Source: Oscillospiraceae bacterium | Lineage (GTDB): Bacteria > Bacillota > Clostridia > Oscillospirales > Oscillospiraceae | Direction of reading: 5' to 3' | NCBI GenBank assembly: GCA_020025305.1 | Contig: JAHHSG010000008.1 | Location: forward strand, 1 to 64,000 | Length of the DNA: 64,000 bases | Shown: in pieces, positions 52,564 through 60,644 of the stretch | Layout: each line of letters opens with the position of its first letter | Numbering within the stretch: the stretch's first letter is position 1 | Notes under the pieces: model-generated | Told to the model about the DNA's origin: nothing | The model's input: only the letters and a program-made list of their open reading frames with translations | Database searches by the model: none | Made by a program: the position numbers and the translations under genes

Positions 52564-53348
52564 ACCTGAGCCTCCACCCGGTAGGCCTCGCTCAATTCAC
52601 TGCGCGGCGCTACGGTAATGCGTACATGGCCAAGATTTTCTGCGCTCATGTGACGCTGCACAATCTCCAGTGCCCGCGCCGGCGTATTATTCTCTCGGCT
52701 CAGGTGCGCCAGTATGATCTGCTGTGTGCCGCATCGTGCCATCTGGGCAGCAAAATAAGCGGCATCCTCGTTGGAGAGGTGGCCCTCCTCGCCTAAAATG
52801 CGCTGTTTCAAATAATAGGGATAGGGACCGGAGCGCAGCCATTCCGGATCGTGGTTGCTCTCGAGAACCAGCAGTTCTACGCCCTCCAAGGCTTCGGCAG
52901 CGCGCTGTGTTACATAGCCGGTATCCGTGAGAATGCCAACACTGCCTTCGGCACTGTCAATGCGATAGTCCACGCTGCCGGGGGCATCATGGGAGGTAGG
53001 GAAGACCGTGACACGACAATTACCTAGGGAAAATACGGTACTGCGCTCCACTGTGTGAAGAAGCGGGGCAAGACCGGGTACACGCTGGCATAGCTGCCGG
53101 GCCGTATCAAAGCTGGTGTAAATGGGGGTGGTGTGGTGTTTGACCAATGTATGAAGTGCCGCCACATGGTCAGAGTGGGCGTGGGTCAGCAGAATACCGC
53201 TGAGCTGATCAATTGTCAGACCCAACTGGGTTAATGCGGTTTTGATCCGGCGCAGCGATATGCCTGCATCCACCAGAAGATGGGTCGTGCCGCTTGTAAC
53301 CAGCAAACAGTTGCCCTCGGAGCCACTGGCCAGTGTATGTAAAGTCAT
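52551..53348 (-). CDS. walJ: MBL-fold hydrolase, WalJ/YycJ-like
   Basis: A 265-residue metallo-beta-lactamase-fold protein. It starts LHTLASGSEGNCLLV, the family opening, and has the metal motif LTHAHSDHVAALHT and later LAHLSRENN. In Bacillus YycJ is an exonuclease linked to the WalRK system and mismatch repair; no WalRK genes are seen here. It is coupled to rlmH by overlap. Confidence 0.9.
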   Translation of the reverse strand: MTLHTLASGSEGNCLLVTSGTTHLLVDAGISLRRIKTALTQLGLTIDQLSGILLTHAHSDHVAALHTLVKHHTTPIYTSFDTARQLCQRVPGLAPLLHTVERSTVFSLGNCRVTVFPTSHDAPGSVDYRIDSAEGSVGILTDTGYVTQRAAEALEGVELLVLESNHDPEWLRSGPYPYYLKQRILGEEGHLSNEDAAYFAAQMARCGTQQIILAHLSRENNTPARALEIVQRHMSAENLGHVRITVAPRSELSEAYRVEAQVCRK

Positions 53349-53382
53349 GAATGGGTATACCTCATTTCAAAGATAGACAAAG

Positions 53383-53417
53383 CAGCGTTCGCCATAGAGT
53401 TGGTCAGGCGAACGCTG
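53383..53417 (-). terminator. Hairpin after murA
   Basis: CAGCGTTCGCC / GGCGAACGCTG 11-bp stem just downstream of murA, with CTTTG following on the - strand. Confidence 0.6.
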
Positions 53418-53433
53418 TAGTATGCGATACAAT

Positions 53434-54726
53434 TTATCCGATGTGCCCGGCGCACATTTCCTCGTCCGGAACATCAATCACCTGAATGTCGGCACCGACG
53501 GCACGCAGCTTCCCCACAAGATCCTCATAACCACGCTCAATATACTGAACCTGACTGATCTCGGTAGTGCCTTCAGCTGCCAGTGCGGCTACCACCAGTG
53601 CGGCACCGGCCCGCAGATCGCAGGCCTGCATAGGTGCGCCCACCAAATGATCCACACCCTCGATGACAGCCACGCGGCCGTCCACTTGAATCTTGGCACC
53701 CAGACGCTTGAGCTCGTCCACATAACGGAAACGGTTGCTCCATACGGCCTCCGTCACAAGGCTGGTGCCTTGTGCCAGCGTCATCACGGCAGCAATCTGG
53801 GGCTGCATATCGGTGGGAAATCCAGGATAGGGCTGCGTTTTTACGTTGGCCCGCTGCAGCGGCTCACTGCGGCGAACCAGCAGGGTATCGTCCAATTCCT
53901 CAATATAGACACCCATTTCCATCAGCTTGGCGGAAATGCAGTCCATATGCTTGGGAATAATGTTCTTGATGAGCAGTTGACCACCGGTGGCGGCGACAGC
54001 GGCCATGTAGGTGCCGGCCTCGATCTGGTCGGGGATGATGCCATAGGTGCCGCCCGTCAGTTTTTCTACGCCGCGGATGCGGATGGAATCGGTACCGGCA
54101 CCTTTGATGTCGGCGCCCATGGAGTTGAGAAAGTTAGCCAAGTCCACAATATGGGGCTCCTTGGCAGCATTTTCAATGGTAGTGGTGCCCTCAGCCAGTA
54201 CCGCCGCCATCATCACATTCATAGTGGCACCTACAGATACCACGTCCATGTAGATGTTGGCACCTACCAGACGATCCGCCTTAGCCGTGGCGTGGACAAA
54301 ATTTCCCTCGGTGACCTCCGCACCAAGTGCTTTAAAGCCCTTGATGTGCTGGTCGATGGGGCGAACGCCAAAGTTGCAGCCTCCGGGCATAGCTACCGTA
54401 GCCTCACCAAAACGGCCCAGCAGTGCGCCAATGAGGTAGTAGGAAGCACGGATCTTCCGCACCTGGTCAAAAGTGGCTTTCGTGCTGTGGATGGCGTGGG
54501 AGTCGATTTCAACAGCGTGCTGGTTGAGAACGCGCACCTTGGCGCCCAAAGACTCGAGAATGGAAAACAGCAGCGTTACATCGCTGATCTGGGGGACGTT
54601 TTCGATACGACATACACCGTCCACCAACAAAGCGGCAGGGACAATAGCAACGGCGGCATTCTTCGCACCGCTGATGGTGACCTCACCAAACAGGGGACGA
54701 TTGCCGTGAACAATATATTGATTCAA
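53434..54726 (-). CDS. murA: UDP-N-acetylglucosamine 1-carboxyvinyltransferase
   Basis: A 430-residue MurA performing the first step of peptidoglycan precursor synthesis with phosphoenolpyruvate. ISGAKNAAVAIVPAALL opens the fold and the fosfomycin-binding cysteine is in MPGGCNFGVRPIDQH. The start is most likely TTG at 54726: it gives MNQYIVHGNRPLFGEV, in register with E. coli MurA, and AAAGG is eight bases upstream. A GTG at 54735 overlaps that site. A leader of about 180 bases precedes it. Confidence 0.93.
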   Translation of the reverse strand: MNQYIVHGNRPLFGEVTISGAKNAAVAIVPAALLVDGVCRIENVPQISDVTLLFSILESLGAKVRVLNQHAVEIDSHAIHSTKATFDQVRKIRASYYLIGALLGRFGEATVAMPGGCNFGVRPIDQHIKGFKALGAEVTEGNFVHATAKADRLVGANIYMDVVSVGATMNVMMAAVLAEGTTTIENAAKEPHIVDLANFLNSMGADIKGAGTDSIRIRGVEKLTGGTYGIIPDQIEAGTYMAAVAATGGQLLIKNIIPKHMDCISAKLMEMGVYIEELDDTLLVRRSEPLQRANVKTQPYPGFPTDMQPQIAAVMTLAQGTSLVTEAVWSNRFRYVDELKRLGAKIQVDGRVAVIEGVDHLVGAPMQACDLRAGAALVVAALAAEGTTEISQVQYIERGYEDLVGKLRAVGADIQVIDVPDEEMCAGHIG

Positions 54727-54788
54727 AGTAGGCACCCTTTCTTAGGTTATAAGTATCGACGGGTTTATCTTACCCGTGAGCAGGAAAC

Positions 54789-54911
54789 TTCATACGAAAT
54801 ATAGCTGGTAATTACAGAGAAATCTCCGTAATCAAGGTTACTGCAGCAAAAATGACCGAAGTAAAAAGCGATTACCTCTGCTACAGAGATGTGATTATAT
54901 TCATACGAAAT
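54789..54911. repeat. 12-bp direct repeats in the murA leader
   Basis: TTCATACGAAAT at 54789-54800 and 54900-54911, 111 bases apart. The second overlaps the predicted transcription start. Confidence 0.6.
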
Positions 54912-54912
54912 C

Positions 54913-54940
54913 AGTATACCATAAAATTCTATAAAATCAA
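54913..54940 (-). promoter_or_regulatory. Predicted murA promoter
   Basis: TTGATT (54940-54935), 16 bases, extended TGGTATACT (hexamer 54918-54913) on the - strand. Confidence 0.6.
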
Positions 54941-55010
54941 TTCTAAGCTTTTGATTCTTTGAGAAATATTTCATTTTGACGGAAAGCAACAGGCGGAAAG
55001 AACGTGGCAG

Positions 55011-55688
55011 TCAAAATACCCAGCGGAAATGACCCGTTACCGGATGGCGGTACATCTGATTGCGTTCTACAGCGTCCTCCACAGGATTGCCGTGGTGGAT
55101 GAGAAAGGGGATTCCGTCCCGATTGCGGCGATCAGAGCATAGGCCGATGTGTTCACGATCACCGAACACCACAATGTCGCCGCCCTGCCACTCCTCTGGA
55201 TTGTCGAAATCATTGCTCAGTACCTGTGCGTGGCGGCGGAAAAAGGTGTCCAGTGTATTAACACGGCGAAAGTCAATGTTGCCGTCGGGGATGGGAATAA
55301 AAGGGTAGGCATCAGGTGCTTGCCGGATGTCTGCATCCACCAAATCCTTCAGAGGATAGCCAGCCGCCATAAAGGCCTGCCAGATCACATCTGTGCAAAC
55401 CCCCAGACCATCATCTGGATACCCGCCGTCGTAGTATTTGCTTTTGTAGTGCGGGTCGGTGGCAATGTAGGCTCTGGCACCCAGCACAAGATCGGTCAAG
55501 TCATCCAGTCCGTCGCCATCCTCGTCGTGGTCACTGTACAGCTCCATGATTCCCAGTTCTTCTCCGGTGTAGTATCGCTCTGGCCATAAGAGAATAGCCG
55601 ATGCTGCACCAATAAGAAGCAGCAGGCCAAGGAGAAGTTTTGCAAGGAATCCAAGTCTGCGGGGAGACCGGGTGTCAGAAGAAGCCAT
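55011..55688 (-). CDS. DUF1287 protein, membrane-anchored, with an EF-hand-like loop
   Basis: A 225-residue protein with an N-terminal membrane anchor (about 12-33) and an extracytoplasmic DUF1287 domain. That domain is papain/NlpC-like: GVCTDVIWQAF carries the probable nucleophile cysteine, HIGLCSDRR the histidine, and HHGNP follows. Before it, SDHDEDGDGLDD resembles a calcium-binding EF-hand or thrombospondin loop. Such proteins may act on cell-wall peptides. AAAGGCGG places the start at the ATG at 55688. Confidence 0.85.
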   Translation of the reverse strand: MASSDTRSPRRLGFLAKLLLGLLLLIGAASAILLWPERYYTGEELGIMELYSDHDEDGDGLDDLTDLVLGARAYIATDPHYKSKYYDGGYPDDGLGVCTDVIWQAFMAAGYPLKDLVDADIRQAPDAYPFIPIPDGNIDFRRVNTLDTFFRRHAQVLSNDFDNPEEWQGGDIVVFGDREHIGLCSDRRNRDGIPFLIHHGNPVEDAVERNQMYRHPVTGHFRWVF

Positions 55689-55727
55689 AAGAAACCGCCT
55701 TTCTGCCTTTGGATGATTGTTAAACCT

Positions 55728-55756
55728 ATGATAGCACGATCTGCCGCCCCTGTCGA
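55728..55756 (-). promoter_or_regulatory. Promoter of the DUF1287 gene
   Basis: TCGACA (55756-55751), 17 bases, TATCAT (55733-55728) with extended -10 TGC on the - strand; each hexamer is one base off consensus. Confidence 0.65.
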
Positions 55757-56127
55757 ACAACAAAAAAGTAAAAAAAGTAAAAAAAGCAGTCAATCAAAAA
55801 ACTCATGCGAAATCAGGAGAGAAAGGTGGAGAGGCGGCATACAAAACCGGCGTGTATCCAAAGTGGATACACGCCGGTTCTTGTGCGAGAATGATTGGTG
55901 CAGTCGTCCTGTGCTTCTGCCTCTGCGTGCGGCTCACAAGGGAAAAGCAGGGAACGCAGCTATTTTCCGCTTTTGCACAGAAGTGAGCAGCGAAGGGCGG
56001 TGAACAGCCCTGGTGCCATCCATGGAAATGCGGCCGTCATAAAGGCATGGATCATAGTTTGCCCCGCTTCGAAAAAGCCCGTTCATTTCCTCTGCATGAC
56101 GAGAAAAGGAAGCCGGAAAAGCGGCGG
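55757..56127. other. Intergenic region, hairpin only
   Basis: Nothing recognised except the hairpin at 55845-55879; the frames here lack ribosome sites. Confidence 0.5.
55845..55879 (-). terminator. Terminator hairpin
   Basis: AACCGGCGTGTATCCA / TGGATACACGCCGGTT perfect 16-bp stem; TTTTG follows on the - strand. It may end transcription of the PadR-DUF2812 genes about 250 bases upstream. Confidence 0.7.
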
Positions 56128-56676
56128 CTATTTGAGCTCGTATTCGTCCTTGCGCTTTTTCAGCTTTCGTCCGCAGTGGATCAGCAGATACAGATAGAGA
56201 ACCAGAAGGGAGGAAGACAAAATGGTGAAAAAAGTCCTCGTCGCACCCAAATCTCCGCTGAAGGAAGTGAACCAGTTCGGGAGGACACAGCTCAGGAAAA
56301 TCAGAAAAAGCGGCAACATCCGTGTTTGGATAATGTGGCGGATCATGTCTGCCTTGGAGGCGGCATCCGAGAAAATTTCTCCGTCACTTTCTATCTGAAT
56401 TTCTGAGGCGGGCTTTCGGAAATAAAACCAGCCGCCAAAACTGTCCAAATACTCCCAGCCGTAATCGCTGAAAATCTGCACATAATCGCTGCTCTGCTTT
56501 CCGTTTTTATAGTCCAGACGATAGATCACATCTTCGGGTGTGCAGGGCTCAAACAGGAAAAAGCAGGGAGGAATGAATTTTACAAAGCGTAGTCCGTTCT
56601 TGTGGTGATTACGCAGCCAGATTTCTTCCTCTTCATAGTCGGCAACAGTGAAAAAATGCAGTTTCATTTTACTCAT
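56128..56676 (-). CDS. DUF2812 membrane protein
   Basis: A 182-residue protein with a soluble DUF2812 domain (about 1-110; EDVIYRLDYKNGKQSSDYVQ, GWEYLDSFGGWFYFRK) and two membrane helices near the C-terminus. It overlaps the PadR gene by eight bases, the standard PadR-DUF2812 pairing, in which the membrane protein is the regulated partner, possibly for envelope or antimicrobial stress. Confidence 0.88.
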   Translation of the reverse strand: MSKMKLHFFTVADYEEEEIWLRNHHKNGLRFVKFIPPCFFLFEPCTPEDVIYRLDYKNGKQSSDYVQIFSDYGWEYLDSFGGWFYFRKPASEIQIESDGEIFSDAASKADMIRHIIQTRMLPLFLIFLSCVLPNWFTSFSGDLGATRTFFTILSSSLLVLYLYLLIHCGRKLKKRKDEYELK

Positions 56677-56992
56677 GAAGGTACTCTCCTTTGCTGTTTT
56701 TGTATAGACGCTCTATTCGTCTGACTTCAAGAGATAATATTTCCCGTCCCAAAGGGGTGATTTGATAGAGCTTTCTCTTGTCTTCTTCGGCATAAAAGGC
56801 AATCAAGCCGTCCTTTTCCATTTTTGCGAGGGTGCCGTACATCGTTCCCGGGCTGATGGAGACAGCGTTACCGGTCATTTGCTTGACCTGTTGGCCGATG
56901 CCGTATCCATGCTGCGGCGTTTGCAGACAAAACAAGATGTAAAATCCGGTTTCAGTCATGGGCACATAGATGCGCCGAATTCGTTCTTCCAT
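56669..56992 (-). CDS. PadR family transcriptional regulator
   Basis: A 107-residue PadR regulator: YVPMTETGFYILFCLQ opening, SISPGTMYGTLAKMEKDGLI winged helix, then a short C-terminal dimer helix. Such repressors usually control their own operon, here with the DUF2812 gene. Tandem repeats at 57014-57042 are the probable operator. Confidence 0.92.
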   Translation of the reverse strand: MEERIRRIYVPMTETGFYILFCLQTPQHGYGIGQQVKQMTGNAVSISPGTMYGTLAKMEKDGLIAFYAEEDKRKLYQITPLGREILSLEVRRIERLYKNSKGEYLHE

Positions 56993-57013
56993 AGTTCCTC
57001 CTTAGTATCTCAC

Positions 57014-57042
57014 CTCGATGTATCGAAGCTCGATGTATGAAG
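57014..57042. promoter_or_regulatory. Tandem repeats upstream of the PadR gene
   Basis: CTCGATGTATCGAAG (57014-57028) directly followed by CTCGATGTATGAAG (57029-57042), just upstream of a -10-like GATACT (57009-57004, - strand). Probable PadR operator. Confidence 0.6.
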
Positions 57043-57115
57043 TGTAGCACGGTCCGGGAGAGTTGTCAAGAGCTGATCCCTCTGGCAATAGAAGCTGCGG
57101 CAAGGAAATATAGAG

Positions 57116-57150
57116 AAGTGCCGTACATGGTAGAACCATGTACGGCACTT
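57116..57150. terminator. Terminator after the Crp/Fnr gene
   Basis: Perfect 15-bp stem AAGTGCCGTACATGG / CCATGTACGGCACTT with a TAGAA loop, directly after the stop codon on the - strand. Confidence 0.75.
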
Positions 57151-57813
57151 TTATATGTGCAGAAGTCGAAAACTATTTCGGTAAAACTCGATGAAGCCCT
57201 CTTTCTGGAGCTGGCTCAGTTCACGGGACAGGGCGCTGCGATTGGCCCCCAGAAACTCTGCCATCTCACAGCGGGTAAAGGGGAGGGTGAAATAATCCTG
57301 CCCTGCGTCCCTGCTGCAGTCCTGCAAAAACAAGAGAACACGCCGCCGCAGCCGCGGTTCAGACAAATATTGCAGCCGCCGCCGGAGGTGGAAAAATTTT
57401 TTGGCGCCCTCGGAAAAGAGATTGTGCCGCAGGCGGACATGGCACGGACAGCCCTGACCACAGTCGGAGAGGATGGCATGCAGCGACAAAAAAAGAACCT
57501 GTGCCCCGTCCGGCGTTTGCAGGGTTACGGGGCTGGGCCTTTGGGCCCCCATGAGCAGATCACCGAAAACGCTGCCCGGCTTGTGACGGGTCACCAACTG
57601 CATGGAACCGTCTGGGTGATACTGTACAGCATCCACAATGCCGTCCAGAATGATCCCGGCCTGCGACACAGTATCGCCGGCCTGCCAAAGAATCGCGCCC
57701 TTGCCGTAAGAACGTATAGGTGCGCCCAGACAGTGTACCAGCTGCAGGATCTCAGCCTCACTCATGCCAGCAAAGAGAGAGGCTCTTTTTAAAAGATCGA
57801 TCTTTATTTCCAT
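57151..57813 (-). CDS. Crp/Fnr family transcriptional regulator
   Basis: A 220-residue regulator: cyclic-nucleotide-binding-like barrel (about 10-115), long dimer helix and a C-terminal HTH_Crp (FTRCEMAEFLGANRSALSREL). There is a cysteine cluster CGQGCPCHVRLRHN near the dimer helix, but no N-terminal Fnr cysteine set, so an iron-sulfur sensor is uncertain. The frame extends to 57894, but AGGAGGAAATCT sets the ATG at 57813. A GTTGC-N4-GCAAC dyad 17 bases upstream suggests autoregulation. Confidence 0.9.
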   Translation of the reverse strand: MEIKIDLLKRASLFAGMSEAEILQLVHCLGAPIRSYGKGAILWQAGDTVSQAGIILDGIVDAVQYHPDGSMQLVTRHKPGSVFGDLLMGAQRPSPVTLQTPDGAQVLFLSLHAILSDCGQGCPCHVRLRHNLFSEGAKKFFHLRRRLQYLSEPRLRRRVLLFLQDCSRDAGQDYFTLPFTRCEMAEFLGANRSALSRELSQLQKEGFIEFYRNSFRLLHI

Positions 57814-57829
57814 AGATTTCCTCCTCTTG

Positions 57830-57843
57830 GTTGCGAATGCAAC
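57830..57843. promoter_or_regulatory. Dyad upstream of the Crp/Fnr gene
   Basis: GTTGC-GAAT-GCAAC between the divergent Crp/Fnr and ECF S-component genes; spacing fits a Crp/Fnr-type site. Confidence 0.45.
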
Positions 57844-57914
57844 GATCCATTCTGAAAAACATGATACTATGAAAAAGATAAAAATACAACACAAAGGATA
57901 AAGGATGAGGAAAG

Positions 57915-58436
57915 ATGAACAAGAAAGTTTTGTGGATTACGGAGACGGCGGTCATGACCGCTGTGCTGATTGCGCTGCAAGTGATTACCAAGCCCATGGG
58001 GCAGGTGGTTACCGGCTCGTGCGTCAATTTGGTGCTGGGAGTGGCGGCGATTGCAGGCGGTCTGTGGTGCGGTGTGACGGTGGCAGTTTTAAGCCCCTTT
58101 TTCGCGTTTTTGCTGCACATTGGGCCTGCACTTCTCCCCATTGTTCCCATGATCGCCATCGGGAATGCCGTTCTAGTGGTAGTTCTCTATCTGCTGGCGG
58201 GGCAGAAGCCACTGGGGGCTGTAAGTTATGCAGCTGCTGTTGCTGCGGCTGCAGCAAAGTTCGTAACTTTGTGGCTGCTGATTGTAAAGCTGGTACTGCC
58301 GATGTTGGGCTTGCCGGAACAGAAGATGGCAGTGATGTCTGCGATGTTTACGTGGCCGCAGCTGGTGACTGCTCTTATCGGAGGTGTGGTGGCCGTGACT
58401 GTTGCGCCTGTGATCCGCAAGGCTCTCCACAAATAA
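57915..58436 (+). CDS. ECF transporter S component-like protein
   Basis: A 173-residue membrane protein with five to six helices and small-residue-rich helices typical of ECF substrate-binding S components (TETAVMTAVLIALQVITKP, GPALLPIVPMIAIGN). It lacks its own ATPase and T component, so it would use shared ones. The vitamin or metal substrate is not evident. Divergent from the Crp/Fnr gene. Confidence 0.8.
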   Translation: MNKKVLWITETAVMTAVLIALQVITKPMGQVVTGSCVNLVLGVAAIAGGLWCGVTVAVLSPFFAFLLHIGPALLPIVPMIAIGNAVLVVVLYLLAGQKPLGAVSYAAAVAAAAAKFVTLWLLIVKLVLPMLGLPEQKMAVMSAMFTWPQLVTALIGGVVAVTVAPVIRKALHK

Positions 58437-58447
58437 TATCTGCAAAT

Positions 58448-58488
58448 AATAAAAGAGAGACGTTCCTGAGGAACGTCTCTCTTTTATT
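58448..58488. terminator. Bidirectional terminator
   Basis: Perfect 18-bp stem AATAAAAGAGAGACGTTC / GAACGTCTCTCTTTTATT, loop CTGAG, between convergent genes. Confidence 0.92.
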
Positions 58489-58496
58489 ATTCAAGT

Positions 58497-58922
58497 TTAC
58501 TGCGGATTCTCATCGTTGGACGGCTCTGAGAAAAACTTGGAGACCTCTTTGTGGAGATCCTTGCCCTGCAGGAGAAAACGGCGGATAGCAAACATTCCTG
58601 CAAGAGCAATGACGCTGACGATGATGGTGATGGAATCGTCGTGGGTGAGGATGATATTACGGGCAATAGCCACGGTGACCACTTCCATCAGATTTCCGGG
58701 CGTCATATCAATCAGCATTCGTACAAACTCCAAACCAACCACGATGCTGAGGATGTTTTGCAAAAAGAGGTCGCTGGAGGGGAAATAGCTGGGATCAACG
58801 ATGACGCGGTAGGCCTCCATGCCCAGATTGCCCACCAGCACCACAATGGTTAATGCTGCCAGCAGGATTTCAATAATATAGAGTAACTTTTGAAAGAATT
58901 TTTCGATAAGGGGATTGTGCAT
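58497..58922 (-). CDS. PsiE-like membrane protein
   Basis: A 141-residue, four-helix protein of the phosphate-starvation-inducible PsiE family (VVGLEFVRMLIDMTPGNL, VAIARNIILTHDD). Function unknown. The acidic tail after the last helix is cytoplasmic. It shares the terminator at 58448 with the convergent ECF gene. Confidence 0.85.
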   Translation of the reverse strand: MHNPLIEKFFQKLLYIIEILLAALTIVVLVGNLGMEAYRVIVDPSYFPSSDLFLQNILSIVVGLEFVRMLIDMTPGNLMEVVTVAIARNIILTHDDSITIIVSVIALAGMFAIRRFLLQGKDLHKEVSKFFSEPSNDENPQ

Positions 58923-59134
58923 ACAGTGGCCTCCGATATTAGTTAAGATGTGATCAAGGATACTTGCCTATGAACTTATGGTGAAGATAAAGGCAAATTT
59001 TCATCATCATATCATTGGATGATGATCAAGTCAATAAAAAAGTGATGTAATGACAGGTGTATGGAAGAAAAAAAGAAAAATTTACTTCATTCAGTCATCT
59101 GCCGCCGCTCTTTGGCGGCTGACGAAAAAGGATG
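58923..59134. other. Intergenic region, no recognised gene
   Basis: Contains a CATCATC / GATGATG hairpin near 59003-59028 and a GCCGCC / GGCGGC hairpin near 59102-59120, the latter possibly ending the next - strand gene. Confidence 0.4.
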
Positions 59135-59389
59135 CTATTTTTGAAGATAGGCTTGATAGGCGCTCTCCAGCCACACCTTCAAAGCTTCCACACCCTCTTC
59201 ATCCCATGAGAAGTCATGCTCCACCACATCCGTGGCGACCTCGTAGCAGTAGACGGTATAGACAGCTGCATGGAGCAGTTGGTTTTCCTTATCGGTGGCA
59301 AAACGGTAGCGGAAATCGCCAATATTGCCGGTATAGACAAATGCCCGATTAAACCAGCGGGGCGTCAGCTGGGAAAACTGCGGATGCAT
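59135..59389 (-). CDS. Conserved hypothetical protein
   Basis: An 84-residue soluble protein, mixed alpha/beta, with FVYTGNIGDFRYRFA near the middle and an acidic WDEEGVEALKVWLE helix at the end. AGGAGG precedes the ATG and a good promoter lies upstream, so it is real. No named family recognised. Confidence 0.7.
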   Translation of the reverse strand: MHPQFSQLTPRWFNRAFVYTGNIGDFRYRFATDKENQLLHAAVYTVYCYEVATDVVEHDFSWDEEGVEALKVWLESAYQAYLQK

Positions 59390-59417
59390 GGAAGGCCTCC
59401 TTATATAGGATGCTGTT

Positions 59418-59447
59418 ATTATAGCATAGGGATACTGCCGATAGCAA
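59418..59447 (-). promoter_or_regulatory. Promoter of the 84-residue protein gene
   Basis: TTGCTA (59447-59442), 18 bases, extended TGCTATAAT (hexamer 59423-59418) on the - strand. Confidence 0.65.
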
Positions 59448-59557
59448 GGGCTGGTGGTTGCAAAGCCGGAAAGATATGTTATACTATTCAGTTGTCGATA
59501 AAAAGCGGGATGGAAAGTAAAAAGGAAAAGAATCCCCTTTTTAGAGGATAAAAGTCC

Positions 59558-59586
59558 TTGCCTGCAAGTGTTCTTTGTGGTATATA
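59558..59586 (+). promoter_or_regulatory. Promoter of pfkA
   Basis: TTGCCT (59558-59563), 17 bases, TATATA (59581-59586) with an extended -10 TGG, 65 bases before the ATG. Confidence 0.65.
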
Positions 59587-59651
59587 TTTTGTGATATATA
59601 TTACGAGAAAGGACAAGAAGGCGGGAGAGCCGGAAAAGTGAGGTTCAAACT

Positions 59652-60629
59652 ATGGAAAATAAAGTGAAGAGAATCGGCGTGCTGACCAGCGGTGGAGACG
59701 CACCCGGCATGAATGCAGCCATTCGTGCTGTAGCGCGTACGGCAGCTAAGTTGGGAATTGAGTGCGTGGGAATCCGTCGTGGTTGGGCCGGGCTCATTGC
59801 CGGCGATATCACACTGCTGGACTCATCCAGTGTCAGCCACATCATCAACCGCGGCGGTACCATGCTTTATACGGCCCGCAGCGATGAGTTTCGCACGCAG
59901 GCAGGCCAGCAAAAAGCAGCAGGCACCTGCAAGCTGTTGGGGTTGGACGGTATTGTGGCTATTGGTGGTGATGGTACATTCCGTGGTGCCCAGGATCTGT
60001 CCAAGTACGGCGTTGCCGTGGTTGGCATCCCCGGTACGATTGATAATGACATTGTTTGCACAGATTACACGATCGGGTTTGATACGGCCGCCAATACAGC
60101 GGTGGAGTGTATTGACCGGCTGCGTGACACCATGCAGTCCCACGAGCGCTGTTCTGTAGTGGAAGTTATGGGCCGTCATGCCGGTTATCTGGCACTCTAT
60201 GTGGGGATGTCCGTGGGTGCCACGGCAGTACTGGTGCCGGAGAAAGAGTTTAATTTTGAGGAGGATGTGGCAGAGAAGATCCGCCGCTCCCGTCTCAATG
60301 GCAAAACAAACTTTATGATTGTAGTGGCCGAGGGTGCGGCCAGCGCTGTAGATGTAGGCAAGCAGATCGAGAAGGAGCTGGGGCTGGATCCTCGTGTTAC
60401 TATTCTGGGCCATATCCAGCGCGGCGGCTGTCCTACGGCGAAAGATCGCGTCATGGCGACCCGTATGGGTTATGAGGCGGTACGTGTACTGGCTGAGGGA
60501 AAGACCAACCGTGTGATCTGCGCCGATGACGATGTCATTCGGGATGTGGATATTGATGAGGGGTTGGCTATGAAAAAGACCCTGAACGCAGAGGAATACG
60601 CCGTCATGGAAGCCATGTCCGGACTGTAA
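59652..60629 (+). CDS. pfkA: 6-phosphofructokinase
   Basis: A 325-residue glycolytic kinase. GVLTSGGDAPGMNAAIRAV opens the ATP site, IGGDGTFRGAQDL forms the nucleotide loop (GGDG at 105-108), GIPGTIDNDI holds the catalytic Asp131 and MGRHAGYLAL the sugar-phosphate arginine region. Length and motifs fit the ATP-dependent bacterial type. GTGAGGT precedes the ATG, and a YesL-like gene follows 15 bases later. Confidence 0.96.
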   Translation: MENKVKRIGVLTSGGDAPGMNAAIRAVARTAAKLGIECVGIRRGWAGLIAGDITLLDSSSVSHIINRGGTMLYTARSDEFRTQAGQQKAAGTCKLLGLDGIVAIGGDGTFRGAQDLSKYGVAVVGIPGTIDNDIVCTDYTIGFDTAANTAVECIDRLRDTMQSHERCSVVEVMGRHAGYLALYVGMSVGATAVLVPEKEFNFEEDVAEKIRRSRLNGKTNFMIVVAEGAASAVDVGKQIEKELGLDPRVTILGHIQRGGCPTAKDRVMATRMGYEAVRVLAEGKTNRVICADDDVIRDVDIDEGLAMKKTLNAEEYAVMEAMSGL

Positions 60630-60644
60630 ACCGGGAGGGATAAG

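Larger units (their letters stand above)
54727..55010. other. murA leader and intergenic region
   Basis: Holds the murA promoter, two copies of TTCATACGAAAT (54789-54800, 54900-54911), and an ACGGGT / ACCCGT hairpin at about 54756-54775. A 74-codon - strand frame here lacks a ribosome site and is not called. Confidence 0.5.

Noticed and set aside
54765..54989. A 74-codon - strand frame before murA
   Set aside because: It runs through the predicted promoter and leader repeats, starts without a ribosome site and ends in low-complexity residues.
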